Position numbers and translations under genes: made by a program | Assembly (NCBI GenBank): GCA_964385695.1 | Contig: CAYLQA010000004.1 | Coordinates: forward strand, 62,001 to 126,000 | Length of the DNA stretch: 64,000 nt | Reading direction: 5' to 3' | From: CAYLQA01 sp964385695 | Lineage (GTDB): Bacteria; Desulfobacterota; Desulfobulbia; Desulfobulbales; Desulfurivibrionaceae | Notes under the pieces: model-generated | The model's input: the letters and a program-made list of their open reading frames with translations, nothing else | Told to the model about the DNA's origin: nothing | Databases searched by the model: none | Shown here: positions 36,146 through 45,562 of the stretch, in pieces | How the letters are laid out: the number at the start of each line of letters is the position of its first letter | How positions within the stretch are numbered: position 1 is the stretch's first letter

Positions 36146-36373
36146 ATGAGCCGCAAGGAGATCTTTGCCGATTCTGAGGAGAGCGTGGGAGAGGTATTCA
36201 AACGCATGGCCCGTACCGGGGCAAAGGAGATAGGTGCTCTTGATACAACAGGCAGCATCGTCGGTGATATCACCGTCATTGACCTGTTACGTTGTTGCTG
36301 TCCGGAGGAAAAAAGAACTGAGCTTGCCCTTTGCGCACTTGCAGCTACGAGAGCAACGAGACATAGCCCGTAA
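36146..36373 (+). pseudogene. Single CBS-domain fragment
   Basis: The frame encodes CDIMSRKEIFADSEESVG and ALDTTGSIVGDITVIDLLR, one CBS motif instead of the usual pair. The frame extends upstream into the nifA end without a clear start. The 3' end overlaps the convergent GATase gene. It is likely a truncated leftover, or a very small CBS protein. Confidence 0.4.
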
Positions 36374-37064
36374 AGAACTTTTGGAAATCATCATCCAACC
36401 GTTCTTGCAGCTTGGTTGCCTCACTGAGCAGGTCTGCGGGCTTGACTATCAGACTGCGGAAGGAGGCCAGCCACTGCCAGTCCTTTTCCAGCCAGGTCAT
36501 AATATCTTCCAGGTTTGCAGCATGATTGTCACACTGCACCCCCATGATGTGTGGCCTGTCTGTTAAAGAAAAGGCCTCAACTTGACACTGGGCCGAGGTA
36601 GCCAAAAGAGAGATGGATTTGGGCAGCGGCTCCAGCACGGCCTGGCTGTGCCACTTAAAGAGGGGAACTATTTTGGCAAGGCTAGCAAAGGCAGGATGCT
36701 CCCTGCCGTCATGGGTAATGTGCCCCTTGACAAAACCGATACTCGGCTTGAAATTAGGGCCTATTTGGGCGCCAAGAACATGGGCCAACAGCTGATGCCC
36801 CAAACAAAAACCCAGGATCGGAGTATCCGCGGCAATGGCCCGCTTGAGATAGCGCTTCTCCTCAACCAGAAAGGGATACTGTTCCTCCTGATCCACATTG
36901 GGCGAGCCACCCAAAACAATTATGCCGTCGTATTGAGCAAATGACGGCAACCAATCCTTCCACACCTCAACAACCTCAAGGGTGACCCCGTTTTTTTCGG
37001 CGGCCTTTGTGAGCAGGTGCCCAGGGCCTTCCCAAGCTGTATGTTGCAGTACAAGGATTTTCAT
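36345..37064 (-). CDS. Class I glutamine amidotransferase-like protein
   Basis: A 239-residue GATase1 domain with the nucleophile elbow GFCLGHQLLA and the region KWHSQAV with the catalytic His candidate; the paired Glu position is less clear. It resembles GuaA-like stand-alone amidotransferases, some of which hydrolyse gamma-glutamyl compounds. Its setting beside amtB/glnK suggests nitrogen metabolism. It is downstream of amtB on the same strand. Confidence 0.82.
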   Translation of the reverse strand: MKILVLQHTAWEGPGHLLTKAAEKNGVTLEVVEVWKDWLPSFAQYDGIIVLGGSPNVDQEEQYPFLVEEKRYLKRAIAADTPILGFCLGHQLLAHVLGAQIGPNFKPSIGFVKGHITHDGREHPAFASLAKIVPLFKWHSQAVLEPLPKSISLLATSAQCQVEAFSLTDRPHIMGVQCDNHAANLEDIMTWLEKDWQWLASFRSLIVKPADLLSEATKLQERLDDDFQKFFTGYVSLLS

Positions 37065-37162
37065 TGCCCTTCGCTTTCTTCGTCTTTTTTTTTACAAGAA
37101 AAGCCTCGAACCGGAGGGGATTCCCCCGGTTCGAGCTTATTTACTGCCAGATAATTTTCAAC

Positions 37163-38491
37163 TTAAATGTTGTTTATCTCAAAACCGGCATAGGCCTCCA
37201 TGCCATGCTCGCCAACATCGAGCCCCTTCATCTCTTCTTCTTCGTCTACACGGATACCCAAGGTAATCTTGAGGATGAAGAAAAGCGCAAAGGCTGCGAC
37301 AAAGCAAACCACACCGTAGGCGACAACACCGAGCAACTGCACCATAAAGGAGTGCTCTGCGCTGAAGATACCAACAGCCAGGGTGCCCCAGATACCACAG
37401 GTAAGATGGACGGAGATTGCACCGACCGGATCATCAATCTTCATGCGGTCGATCGCCATGACCGAGATAACTACCAGAAGTCCGGCAATGAGGCCGATGA
37501 CAACCGAACCCATTACACTGACCACATCAGCACCGGCAGTAATACCGACCAGCCCGGCCAGGGCGCCGTTGAGGGCCATGGTCAGATCAGGCTTCTTCTG
37601 GATGATCCAACTGAGGACCATGGCACCGACAACTCCTGCGGCCGCAGCCAGAGAGGTGGTGACAAAAACAAAGGATACTGCGGCAGGATCGGCGGAAAGA
37701 ACTGAGCCACCGTTAAAACCGAACCAACCCAACCAGAGAAGAAAGACACCAATGGTTGCCAGAGGCATATTATGACCCATAATGGGCTTGATGCTGCCGC
37801 CGACATACTTGCCAAGACGGGGACCGAGCAGGAGTACGCCTGCCAAGGCCGCCCAACCGCCCACGGAGTGAACCAGGGTGGAACCGGCAAAGTCATAAAA
37901 ACCTTTGGCATCCAACCAGCCGCCGCCCCATTTCCAACTGCCGACCCAGGGGTAGACAAAGGCAACATAGATGACGGAAAAGATCAGGAAGCTGTGCAGC
38001 TTGATACGCTCTGCCACGGCACCGGAGACAATGGTCGCAGCGGTTGCGGCAAACATGGCCTGGAAGATAAAATCCGTCCAGTAGGTATAGATTCCAACCC
38101 CGTCATCACCGGTGATCATCATATCAGCAGGGCTTACGCCAATACCGAATCCGGCAAAACCGAAGACCCCGGCGATGGAAAAATCCCCGGGGTACATCAG
38201 GTTAAAACCAACTACGGCATAGGTCAAAAGACCCATGGAGATGATCGCCGTGTTTTTAAAGAGAATGTTAACCGTATTTTTAGAGCGGGTCATACCTGCC
38301 TCAAGGGAGGCAAAACCGAGGTGCATGATAAATACCAGGAAGGTGGATACCAGCATCCAGGTGTTATTAGCGACATACGTGGCAGCTGCGCCTGTAACCT
38401 CGGCGACACCACCGGCAAAGGCCGCAGTCGGCAATGCGATGAGGGCCATTAAGAGTGGCAAGGCAACCTTACCTGCGATTGACCTGTTCAT
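37163..38491 (-). CDS. amtB: Ammonium transporter AmtB
   Basis: About 442 residues with a signal-like first helix and 11 core transmembrane helices. Markers are FIMHLGFASLEAGMTRSKN, WVGSWKWGGGWL, DFAGSTLVHSVGGWAAL and the pore-histidine region. ATG 38491 has a clear AAGGAG; ATG 38527, 8 nt after glnK and with AGGAA, is an alternative that adds 12 residues. It takes up ammonium and is blocked by GlnK when nitrogen is sufficient. Co-transcribed with glnK. Confidence 0.95.
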   Translation of the reverse strand: MNRSIAGKVALPLLMALIALPTAAFAGGVAEVTGAAATYVANNTWMLVSTFLVFIMHLGFASLEAGMTRSKNTVNILFKNTAIISMGLLTYAVVGFNLMYPGDFSIAGVFGFAGFGIGVSPADMMITGDDGVGIYTYWTDFIFQAMFAATAATIVSGAVAERIKLHSFLIFSVIYVAFVYPWVGSWKWGGGWLDAKGFYDFAGSTLVHSVGGWAALAGVLLLGPRLGKYVGGSIKPIMGHNMPLATIGVFLLWLGWFGFNGGSVLSADPAAVSFVFVTTSLAAAAGVVGAMVLSWIIQKKPDLTMALNGALAGLVGITAGADVVSVMGSVVIGLIAGLLVVISVMAIDRMKIDDPVGAISVHLTCGIWGTLAVGIFSAEHSFMVQLLGVVAYGVVCFVAAFALFFILKITLGIRVDEEEEMKGLDVGEHGMEAYAGFEINNI

Positions 38492-38535
38492 TGGAAACTC
38501 CTTGTTGCTTGATTTGATCAGATTCATATTCGTTC

Positions 38536-38874
38536 CTAAATGGCCTCCTTGTCGGTTTCACCTGTCCGGATACGGCAGATGGAGTCAACCGGCAGGACAA
38601 AAATTTTGCCATCACCAATTTTTCCTGTCTTCACGCTGTTCATAATGGTTTCAACTACCTTGTCCACCATCTCTCCGTCGACAACGATCTCGACCTTGAC
38701 CTTGGGGATAAAGTCCACCACGTACTCGGCACCACGGTAAATTTCCGTATGCCCCTTCTGACGCCCAAACCCTTTTACTTCGGTGACGGTCATACCCTGT
38801 ACACCGAGCTCGGACATCGCTTCCTTGAGATCATCAAGTTTAAATGGCTTGATGATTGCTTCAATTTTCTTCAT
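38536..38874 (-). CDS. glnK: PII signal protein GlnK
   Basis: A 112-residue PII protein: MKKIEAIIKPFKLDDLKEAM, T-loop tyrosine in YRGAEYVVDFIPK (the uridylylation site) and GKIGDGKIFVLPVDSICRIRTGE. It senses 2-oxoglutarate and ATP/ADP and gates AmtB. It is the first gene of glnK-amtB and has its own sigma-54 promoter upstream. Confidence 0.96.
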   Translation of the reverse strand: MKKIEAIIKPFKLDDLKEAMSELGVQGMTVTEVKGFGRQKGHTEIYRGAEYVVDFIPKVKVEIVVDGEMVDKVVETIMNSVKTGKIGDGKIFVLPVDSICRIRTGETDKEAI

Positions 38875-38959
38875 TCCTTTTCCTCCGTTGAAACTGCACT
38901 GAGTGCTAAAGTCTTGTCACCACCGGTATGGGGTGTGTTACAATCTGGGTATGGGTACT

Positions 38960-38974
38960 ACAAGGTGCGTGCCA
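38960..38974 (-). promoter_or_regulatory. Sigma-54 promoter of glnK-amtB
   Basis: On the minus strand TGGCACGCACCTTGT fits the -24/-12 consensus with one change (TTGT for TTGC). It is 86 bp before the glnK start. An NtrC-type or NifA enhancer was not identified with confidence. Confidence 0.82.
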
Positions 38975-39171
38975 ACACCTTTCACTTTCCCAAAAAGACA
39001 TCGTAACCGCTCGAAACTTAAGGGTTTTTATTTTTTAAACAGACAAGAACAAGCCACAAAACAGAAAATTGCATTATTACTTTTTTGTAATTTATCAACC
39101 TTACACTAATTCAATTAAGTACATTTTTGTAACAAATAACCCTTTCCAGCAACAGGCAGAGGACGATTCAA

Positions 39172-40626
39172 ATGGCAACTTTCGATTACGACATCGGTGT
39201 CATTGGCGGAGGGGCAGCCGGCCTTACGGTCACGGCTGGTGCGGCACAACTGGGCGCAAAAAGCTTGATCATTGAACAAGAGCCAAAGCTTGGAGGCGAC
39301 TGCCTGCACTATGGCTGCGTGCCCAGCAAAACCCTGATCAAAAGCGCCGCGGTCTACCACCTCATGAAAAATAGCAGCCGTTTCGGTCTGCCGGATGTAT
39401 CCGTGCCCCCTGTGGATTTCAAAAATGTCTCATCCCGCATTCGCTCAGTCATCGAAACCATTCAGCATCACGACTCGGTTGAACGTTTTTGCAAACTTGG
39501 CGCCAAGGTCGAGTTCGGCCGTGCCGCTTTCACGGACGAGCATACGGTACAGGTGGGGGGGAAAAGCTTTACCGCGCAAAAATGGGTTATCGCCACAGGC
39601 TCCTCACCATCCCTGCCGCCGGTTGAGGGACTGAGCAAAATCCCCTACATCACCAACAAGGAGATCTTCTATCTCGACACCCTGCCACCCTCCATGATTG
39701 TCCTGGGAGCCGGACCCATTGCCCTGGAAATGGCCCAATCATTCTGTCGGCTCGGCTCAAAGGTTACGGTGCTTCAACGGAGCGGCCAGATTCTCAGCAA
39801 AGAGGATAAAGACCTGGCGGACATAGCCATGGCTGAACTGGAAAAAGAGGGCATCAGCTTCCACTTGAACACCAAGGTGCTCAGGGCCAACCAATCTGGC
39901 GGGATGAAGGAAATCGTCTTTCAAGATGCGGCGGGCCGCGAGGTGACAGTACAGGCAGATACCCTTCTTGTTGCCTTGGGTCGCACAGTCAACATTAATG
40001 ATATGGGCCTGGAAGCCATCAGCCTTGCACATACCCCCAAGGGGATCGTGGTCGACAACCGGCTGCGCACCAACCACAAGCACATTTTTGCCGCCGGCGA
40101 TGTGACAGGAATGTATCAGTTCACCCACGCTGCCGGATACGAGGGCGGAGTAGTTCTCGGCAATGCTGTTTTTCGACTGCCGCGCAAGGTCAACTACACC
40201 TGGCTGCCTTGGTGCACCTATACCGAGCCCGAGCTTGCCTCGGTCGGCATGAACGAAAAGCGGGCCCAGGCTGCCGGGCTTGAATACACGGTGTGGACCG
40301 AGGAGTTTGCCGACAATGACAGGGCTCAGGCAGAAGGCAACACCGTGGGCAGGATCAAGCTCCTGCTCAACGAAAAAGAAAAACCACTTGGCGTGCAAAT
40401 CCTCGGACCCCATGCCGGTGAGCTGGTCAGTGAATGGGTTGCCACCCTCAATGGCGGAGTCAAACTTGCCACCATGGCCTCTGCCGTGCACCCCTATCCA
40501 ACTATTGCAGAAATAAACAAGCGTGTAGCCGGAGGATTCTTGAGCAAAAAATTATTTTCGGCTAAGGTGAGAAAAGCGTTATCGTTTTTCTTTAGCCTCC
40601 AAGGACGGGCCTGCGAGATCGAATAA
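39172..40626 (+). CDS. Pyridine nucleotide-disulfide oxidoreductase (MerA/Lpd-like)
   Basis: A 484-residue flavoprotein with the FAD loop IGGGAAGLTVTAGAAQLGA, redox disulfide GGDCLHYGCVPSK, NAD loop VLGAGPIALEMAQ and the C-terminal dimerisation domain (HPYPTIAEINK). The C-terminal His-x4-Glu of lipoamide dehydrogenases is altered. It resembles the mercuric reductase-like family of unknown substrate that lacks the terminal Hg-binding cysteine pair. AGAGGAC precedes the ATG. It is divergent from glnK-amtB. Confidence 0.88.
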   Translation: MATFDYDIGVIGGGAAGLTVTAGAAQLGAKSLIIEQEPKLGGDCLHYGCVPSKTLIKSAAVYHLMKNSSRFGLPDVSVPPVDFKNVSSRIRSVIETIQHHDSVERFCKLGAKVEFGRAAFTDEHTVQVGGKSFTAQKWVIATGSSPSLPPVEGLSKIPYITNKEIFYLDTLPPSMIVLGAGPIALEMAQSFCRLGSKVTVLQRSGQILSKEDKDLADIAMAELEKEGISFHLNTKVLRANQSGGMKEIVFQDAAGREVTVQADTLLVALGRTVNINDMGLEAISLAHTPKGIVVDNRLRTNHKHIFAAGDVTGMYQFTHAAGYEGGVVLGNAVFRLPRKVNYTWLPWCTYTEPELASVGMNEKRAQAAGLEYTVWTEEFADNDRAQAEGNTVGRIKLLLNEKEKPLGVQILGPHAGELVSEWVATLNGGVKLATMASAVHPYPTIAEINKRVAGGFLSKKLFSAKVRKALSFFFSLQGRACEIE

Positions 40627-40675
40627 CCGTCTGAAATAAAAACATAATTAACTTAGATGAGCCAAAACGTTCTGT

Positions 40676-41101
40676 ATGATCGAGCTTAAGTTTACCGATG
40701 ATGGTACCGGTGTTTATGTCCTCATGAGCGGCACCGTCAACAAAGAAGAGATCATGGGATATAAGACCACTCTCTATGAGTGTGAGCAGTTTCCTTCTCT
40801 TTGCTATCTCGTTGCAATCATAAACAAGGTCGAAAAACTCGATGTCTCCATGGACGAATGCAAGGCCATCGCTTTTTACGATGCCGAGCAACTCCAGGGA
40901 AAACCCCGCCTCAGAATCGCCGTGGTAGCAAACGACGATACGATTTTCGGCATGAACCACACCTGGGCCTCATACCTTGAAGGGCAGCTGCACGCCCAGG
41001 ATTTTGCGGCCCGTGTTTTTCGAGAACTCGCAGAGGCTCAACGCTGGCTGGCCGACTTTCTCGGCTCCCAGGAGATTTTCTACCATAAATTTGCCCAGTA
41101 A
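40676..41101 (+). CDS. STAS/SpoIIAA-like small protein
   Basis: A 141-residue soluble protein whose ending ARVFRELAEAQRWLADFLG and the strand RIAVVANDDTIFGM match the layout of SpoIIAA-like single-domain proteins, as at 13630 and 19565. It lacks transmembrane or signal segments and has a weak ribosome site. Function unknown. Confidence 0.6.
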   Translation: MIELKFTDDGTGVYVLMSGTVNKEEIMGYKTTLYECEQFPSLCYLVAIINKVEKLDVSMDECKAIAFYDAEQLQGKPRLRIAVVANDDTIFGMNHTWASYLEGQLHAQDFAARVFRELAEAQRWLADFLGSQEIFYHKFAQ

Positions 41102-41127
41102 ATCCCCGCCAACTTCTTCTCCTTCCC

Positions 41128-41820
41128 ATGCCTGTTTTTCAACTCAACGACACCCTGCTTTTCCCACCCCCAAATCTTGCGCGGGAGGATGGGCTTTTGG
41201 CCGTGGGCGGCGATCTTAACCCTGCCCGCATTTTACTGGCCTATGAGCAGGGTATCTTCCCCTGGTATTCGCCGGATGAACCCATCCTCTGGTGGTGGCC
41301 GGACCCACGCCTTGTCCTCTATCCGGAGGAGTTTCACTGCTCAAAACGCCTGGCCCGCATCATACGCCAGGGAATCTTTGAGGTTACCTTTGACACCGCC
41401 TTTGACAGGGTCATAGAGTCCTGCGCCCAGCTACGCCAGAAAAACGGCGTAGGCACCTGGATTGATGAAGAAATGCGGCAGGCCTACTGCACACTGCATG
41501 AGATCGGCTACGCCCATTCCGTGGAGTGCTGGCAAAATGATGAACTGGTGGGTGGTCTATACGGTGTCTCCATCGGTTCGATCTTTTTCGGCGAGTCCAT
41601 GTTCAGTAAAGCACCAAACAGCTCCAAGGTAGCGCTGGCTACCTTGGTGGATCAACTCATTGATTGGAAGTTCGACCTCATAGACTGCCAAATCGGCACC
41701 GCCCACCTGAAAAGCTTAGGCGCCAAAGAGATCACCGGCGCGGAGTTCAAAGAGATTCTCGACAACGGGGTTGAAAAACGCACCCGCCAGGGAAAATGGG
41801 AGCTTTCATTGTCCCCCTGA
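41128..41820 (+). CDS. aat: Leucyl/phenylalanyl-tRNA-protein transferase
   Basis: A 230-residue Aat: FPPPNLAREDGLLAVGGDL, YEQGIFPWYSPDEPILWWWPDPR, WIDEEMRQAYCTLHEIGYAHSVE and GSIFFGESMFSK are all family signatures. It adds Leu or Phe to proteins with N-terminal Arg/Lys, marking them for ClpAP. The length is normal. It is close behind the STAS-like gene (26 nt). Confidence 0.95.
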   Translation: MPVFQLNDTLLFPPPNLAREDGLLAVGGDLNPARILLAYEQGIFPWYSPDEPILWWWPDPRLVLYPEEFHCSKRLARIIRQGIFEVTFDTAFDRVIESCAQLRQKNGVGTWIDEEMRQAYCTLHEIGYAHSVECWQNDELVGGLYGVSIGSIFFGESMFSKAPNSSKVALATLVDQLIDWKFDLIDCQIGTAHLKSLGAKEITGAEFKEILDNGVEKRTRQGKWELSLSP

Positions 41821-41989
41821 AAAGGGGCGTAACCTTAAACGGATTGCAGCATCCGACGAAACCCGTTCGCTCTCCCCTCCAAGAACTTCCCATCAAAACT
41901 TGCATTTCCTAACAAATTAACCCTATTGTTTTAATAGAAGCCGGCAGCCATCCATCCGGCCTTTCAAATGCGCCAACCCTAAACAAGAA

Positions 41990-44356
41990 ATGGATATCCG
42001 AATGTCTCTGTGCGCAGGTAAATTTTTTTTCACCTTAAGCATAATGATGCTTTTTACCCTCCCCCTCCAAGCCAAGGCAAAGCTGATTGTATATGACCTG
42101 ACCATCGCCCGCCAGGATGTCAACTATACAGGCCGTTCTGCCCAAGCTATGACGATAAACGGCGGCATACCCGGCCCCACTTTACGCTTTACCGAAGGCG
42201 ACACGGCCCGTATCCATGTCCACAACACAATGGATGCGGAAACCTCCATCCATTGGCATGGCATATTGGTTCCTCCAGATATGGACGGGGTTCCCAACAT
42301 CAGTTTTCCGCCTATAGATGCAGGCTCCACTTACACTTATGAATTTCCGATACGCCAGAACGGCACATACTGGTACCACTCCCACACAAGCCTTCAAGAG
42401 CAAAGCGGCGTTTACGGCTCAATCGTTATTGAGCCAAAACAGTATCAGCCACGCGCTGACCGTGACTACGTTGTTCTGCTTTCGGACTGGACAGACGAAG
42501 AGCCACACACAGTGCTGCGTACACTCAAACGAGGGAGCGAATGGTACTCCATTCAGAAAGGCAGCGGCCAGAGCATCCTTGGTGCCCTGCGACTCGGCAT
42601 GCTCGGTAAATACTTCAAACGTGAACTGCAACGCATGCCGGCCATGGATATTGCAGATGTCGCTTACGACCGCTTTTCAGCCAACGGCAAGGTGGAATCT
42701 TCTCTCGCTGCCCAGGCGGGCGAATCCATCCGTCTGCGCATTATCAACGGCTCGGCAACAACATATTTTCATGTCGATTTTGCGAGCGGGCCCATGCAGA
42801 TTATCAGCGCGGATGGCCTGGACGTACAGCCTGTTGAGACAAAACGTTTTCTTATTGGGGTTGCCGAAACATATGATGTTTTAGTACGGGTACCCGAACA
42901 TGGGGCGTATGAATTTCGCGCCACGGCCCATGATGGCTCGGGCTACGCATCGGTGTGGCTCGGCTCCGGCAAACACAACAAGGCAGCCGACATCCCTCAA
43001 CCCAATCTCTATGCGCCAATGGGCGGGCACGACATGGGCAAAATATGGTCTTTCACTCCGTCGGGAACCATGGATATGGAAGATCATAAGGTGGAATCAG
43101 GCATGTTCGATCAGCCCGGAATGATGGGAATGGACTCCATGCACGAAATGCATGATATGGGCCATGGGGGTAGCAACACCGGGATGAGCATGAACCACGG
43201 AGCGCACCAATCGCAAACGCCAACCACGGACAACGCACCGAAAACAATCCTTCACGCAATGCATGACACTTTTACTGAGCCGCCCCATGACCAGAGAGCA
43301 AGGTTTGGCAAGGAGCATGGGAAGCAATATGGATTTCTAGCCACAGATGTGGCCTCAGCAAAAAATCTCGCCATTGACGGAACGGAAGCCAGCCGCCCGA
43401 GCACACCATATCCACAGCTGCGCGCAGTTAAACCAACAACCCTGGATAACAATAAGCCTGTGCGCGATATTCGCCTCACCCTTGATGGCGACATGGAGCG
43501 GTATGTCTGGCTTTTGAACAACAAACCCCTTTCAGAAAGCGACTTTATCAAAATACACAAAGGGGAAATAGTCCGTTTTATCATGATCAACCGAACCATG
43601 ATGCACCACCCCATGCACATGCATGGTCATTTCTTCCGTGTACTAAACGGTCAGGGCGACCACGCCCCGCTCAAGCACACGGTGGATGTGGCACCGATGA
43701 GCACAACGGTCATCGAATTTGATGCCAACGAATTCGGTGACTGGTTCTTTCATTGCCACCTGCTGTATCACATGAAAAGCGGCATGGCCCGGATGGTTCA
43801 TTATGACGGTTTCACCATCGACCAAGAGTTGGCCGCCGTTCGCCCCAACCTGTACAAGGAATCCTGGTATGCCTGGGCAGAGGCGGATATCGCCAACAAC
43901 ATGAGCGAGGGCATGCTCACCCTTTCGGACACTCGCAACAGCATAAGTGCATGGTGGGAATCGGGATGGGAGAATGTTGAAGAGACCGAGTGGGAAGGGG
44001 TGTTGAGCTGGGATAGACACATGAATCGCTTCTTCTCGCTCTTTGCCGGGTTTCATTTTGAGGGAGAAAAGGATGATCTGGATAAAACGAGAGAAGTCTT
44101 AGGCCTTCGCTACCTCCTACCACTTAATATCGAGTCGATGACTTGGCTGGATTCGGACAAGGGTGGCCGCTTTGGCCTGGAAAAAGAGTTTGCCCTCACT
44201 CCCCGCCTATCTCTAACCGGCGAGGCGGAGTACGACACCCACGACAAATGGGAAAGCAGCGCAAACATCAGCTACCTACTCCACAAAAACGTCTCCCTCA
44301 AATTACTTTGGCATTCTGAGTTTGCATGGGGTGCCGGTGCAACCATACGATTTTAA
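41990..44356 (+). CDS. CopA-type multicopper oxidase fused to a CopB-like C-terminal region
   Basis: The 788-residue secreted protein opens with a Sec-type signal (MSLCAGKFFFTLSIMMLF region) and three cupredoxin domains. Copper motifs are SIHWHG (about 86-91), YWYHSH (about 127), HHPMHMHGHFF (about 538-548) and HCHLLYHMKSGM (about 588-599). A Met/His-rich insert (MGMDSMHEMHDMGHGG) lies near 379-394. From about 616 to the end it resembles outer-membrane CopB (WEGVLSWDRHMNRF, LRYLLPLNIESMTW, strand-rich end), normally a separate gene. Role: copper oxidation and resistance. Confidence 0.85.
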   Translation: MDIRMSLCAGKFFFTLSIMMLFTLPLQAKAKLIVYDLTIARQDVNYTGRSAQAMTINGGIPGPTLRFTEGDTARIHVHNTMDAETSIHWHGILVPPDMDGVPNISFPPIDAGSTYTYEFPIRQNGTYWYHSHTSLQEQSGVYGSIVIEPKQYQPRADRDYVVLLSDWTDEEPHTVLRTLKRGSEWYSIQKGSGQSILGALRLGMLGKYFKRELQRMPAMDIADVAYDRFSANGKVESSLAAQAGESIRLRIINGSATTYFHVDFASGPMQIISADGLDVQPVETKRFLIGVAETYDVLVRVPEHGAYEFRATAHDGSGYASVWLGSGKHNKAADIPQPNLYAPMGGHDMGKIWSFTPSGTMDMEDHKVESGMFDQPGMMGMDSMHEMHDMGHGGSNTGMSMNHGAHQSQTPTTDNAPKTILHAMHDTFTEPPHDQRARFGKEHGKQYGFLATDVASAKNLAIDGTEASRPSTPYPQLRAVKPTTLDNNKPVRDIRLTLDGDMERYVWLLNNKPLSESDFIKIHKGEIVRFIMINRTMMHHPMHMHGHFFRVLNGQGDHAPLKHTVDVAPMSTTVIEFDANEFGDWFFHCHLLYHMKSGMARMVHYDGFTIDQELAAVRPNLYKESWYAWAEADIANNMSEGMLTLSDTRNSISAWWESGWENVEETEWEGVLSWDRHMNRFFSLFAGFHFEGEKDDLDKTREVLGLRYLLPLNIESMTWLDSDKGGRFGLEKEFALTPRLSLTGEAEYDTHDKWESSANISYLLHKNVSLKLLWHSEFAWGAGATIRF

Positions 44357-44389
44357 AAAGTTCAACCGAACCATTTCCTGCACAACAAA

Positions 44390-44417
44390 AAAGGGGAGAC
44401 CCAAAGGCCTCCCCTTT
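44390..44417. terminator. Bidirectional terminator between copA-like gene and apbE
   Basis: AAAGGGGAG (44390-44398) pairs with CTCCCCTTT (44409-44417), with A-runs before and T after. It separates two convergent genes. Confidence 0.8.
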
Positions 44418-44442
44418 ACAACAACTCTATAAAAACTCTTAT

Positions 44443-45486
44443 TTAGCCGAGCGTGCTCCAACCGGCAGACTGGGCGGTCTTGCCGTTTTCCTGAATCACA
44501 TAACACTCACAACCTGGCTGGCTGTTAATGAAGCGGACACCGGCTTTGGGCTGCATAACAAAGACACTGGTGGAAAGCGCATCCGCATCCATAACCGTGT
44601 TGGCCTTAACCGTTACCGAGGTAGAAAGCGCAGGGCTCATGCCGGTGCGGCTGTCCACGATATGGTGGAACATCTTCTCTTTATCGTAATAGACCTCGTA
44701 GTTACCTGAAGTGGCGATGGCGCCGTCGGTCATGCGCAGTACGTCCGGGTAGGCCTTTTTCTTGGCCGGATCCTGAATGGCAACGGTCCAAGGCTTGCCG
44801 CCCTGGGCAGCACCGCTGGTGCGAATATCGCCGCCAGCATTGATCAGATGGCTTGCAATGCCTTTATCGCTCAACAGCTGGGAAGCGCGATCAACGATAT
44901 ATCCCTTGGCAATACCATCCAGGGTGATCCCCATGTTCGCACGCCCCAAACGGATGTTACCGGACTCAAAACGGATATGCTCGGTACCGACCAGTTTCAA
45001 CACGGCCTGAACCTGGCTCTCGGAAGGCGTCTTGCCAGCGGCAGAACTTTCCTTATAAAGATCAATCAGGGGCTTCACCGTGATATCAAAGGCGCCGTTG
45101 GTCTCGCGATGGTAATACAGAGAACGGGCAACAAGCTCCAGAACCTCCTGATTGCCGTTTGCCAAGACACCGGCCTCGTTCAACTCGGAAACCGGGGAGT
45201 TTCCATCGTAGCGGCTTAACAGGCTGCTGAGGCGATCGATCTCTTCAAAGGCTTGCCCGATGGCGTTTTCCGCCTCATCGCGCGAGGGATGAATGGCAGT
45301 CATGGCAACAAATGTACCCATTGCCAGCCTGGTCTTTGAGACCTTATAATTTTTCTTCCCAAAGAGAACCGCTTCGGCCTGCTCTGCAGGCAACAGGGTC
45401 GCAGATGCTGCCCCAAGGCCAAGAAGGCCGGAGAGCTTCAAAAAGGATCTTCTCTTCTGGTCACACATGTTTGAACTTTTCATCAT
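44443..45486 (-). CDS. apbE: FAD:protein FMN transferase ApbE
   Basis: A 347-residue ApbE with a Tat-type signal (RRSFLKLSGLLGLG). Motifs are the family core MGITLDGIAKGYIVD, NAGGDIRTSG and the metal site HHIVDSRTGM. It attaches FMN to Ser/Thr of target proteins in the periplasm. It lies at the end of the rnf operon, whose RnfG and RnfD subunits are known ApbE targets, so they are its evident clients. Confidence 0.94.
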   Translation of the reverse strand: MMKSSNMCDQKRRSFLKLSGLLGLGAASATLLPAEQAEAVLFGKKNYKVSKTRLAMGTFVAMTAIHPSRDEAENAIGQAFEEIDRLSSLLSRYDGNSPVSELNEAGVLANGNQEVLELVARSLYYHRETNGAFDITVKPLIDLYKESSAAGKTPSESQVQAVLKLVGTEHIRFESGNIRLGRANMGITLDGIAKGYIVDRASQLLSDKGIASHLINAGGDIRTSGAAQGGKPWTVAIQDPAKKKAYPDVLRMTDGAIATSGNYEVYYDKEKMFHHIVDSRTGMSPALSTSVTVKANTVMDADALSTSVFVMQPKAGVRFINSQPGCECYVIQENGKTAQSAGWSTLG

Positions 45487-45562
45487 CTTCCTCTATACGG
45501 GAACAATATTTTATCGTGCGGAACTTGTTCTATTACCGCCTTAAAATCATCTCGACAAATGA

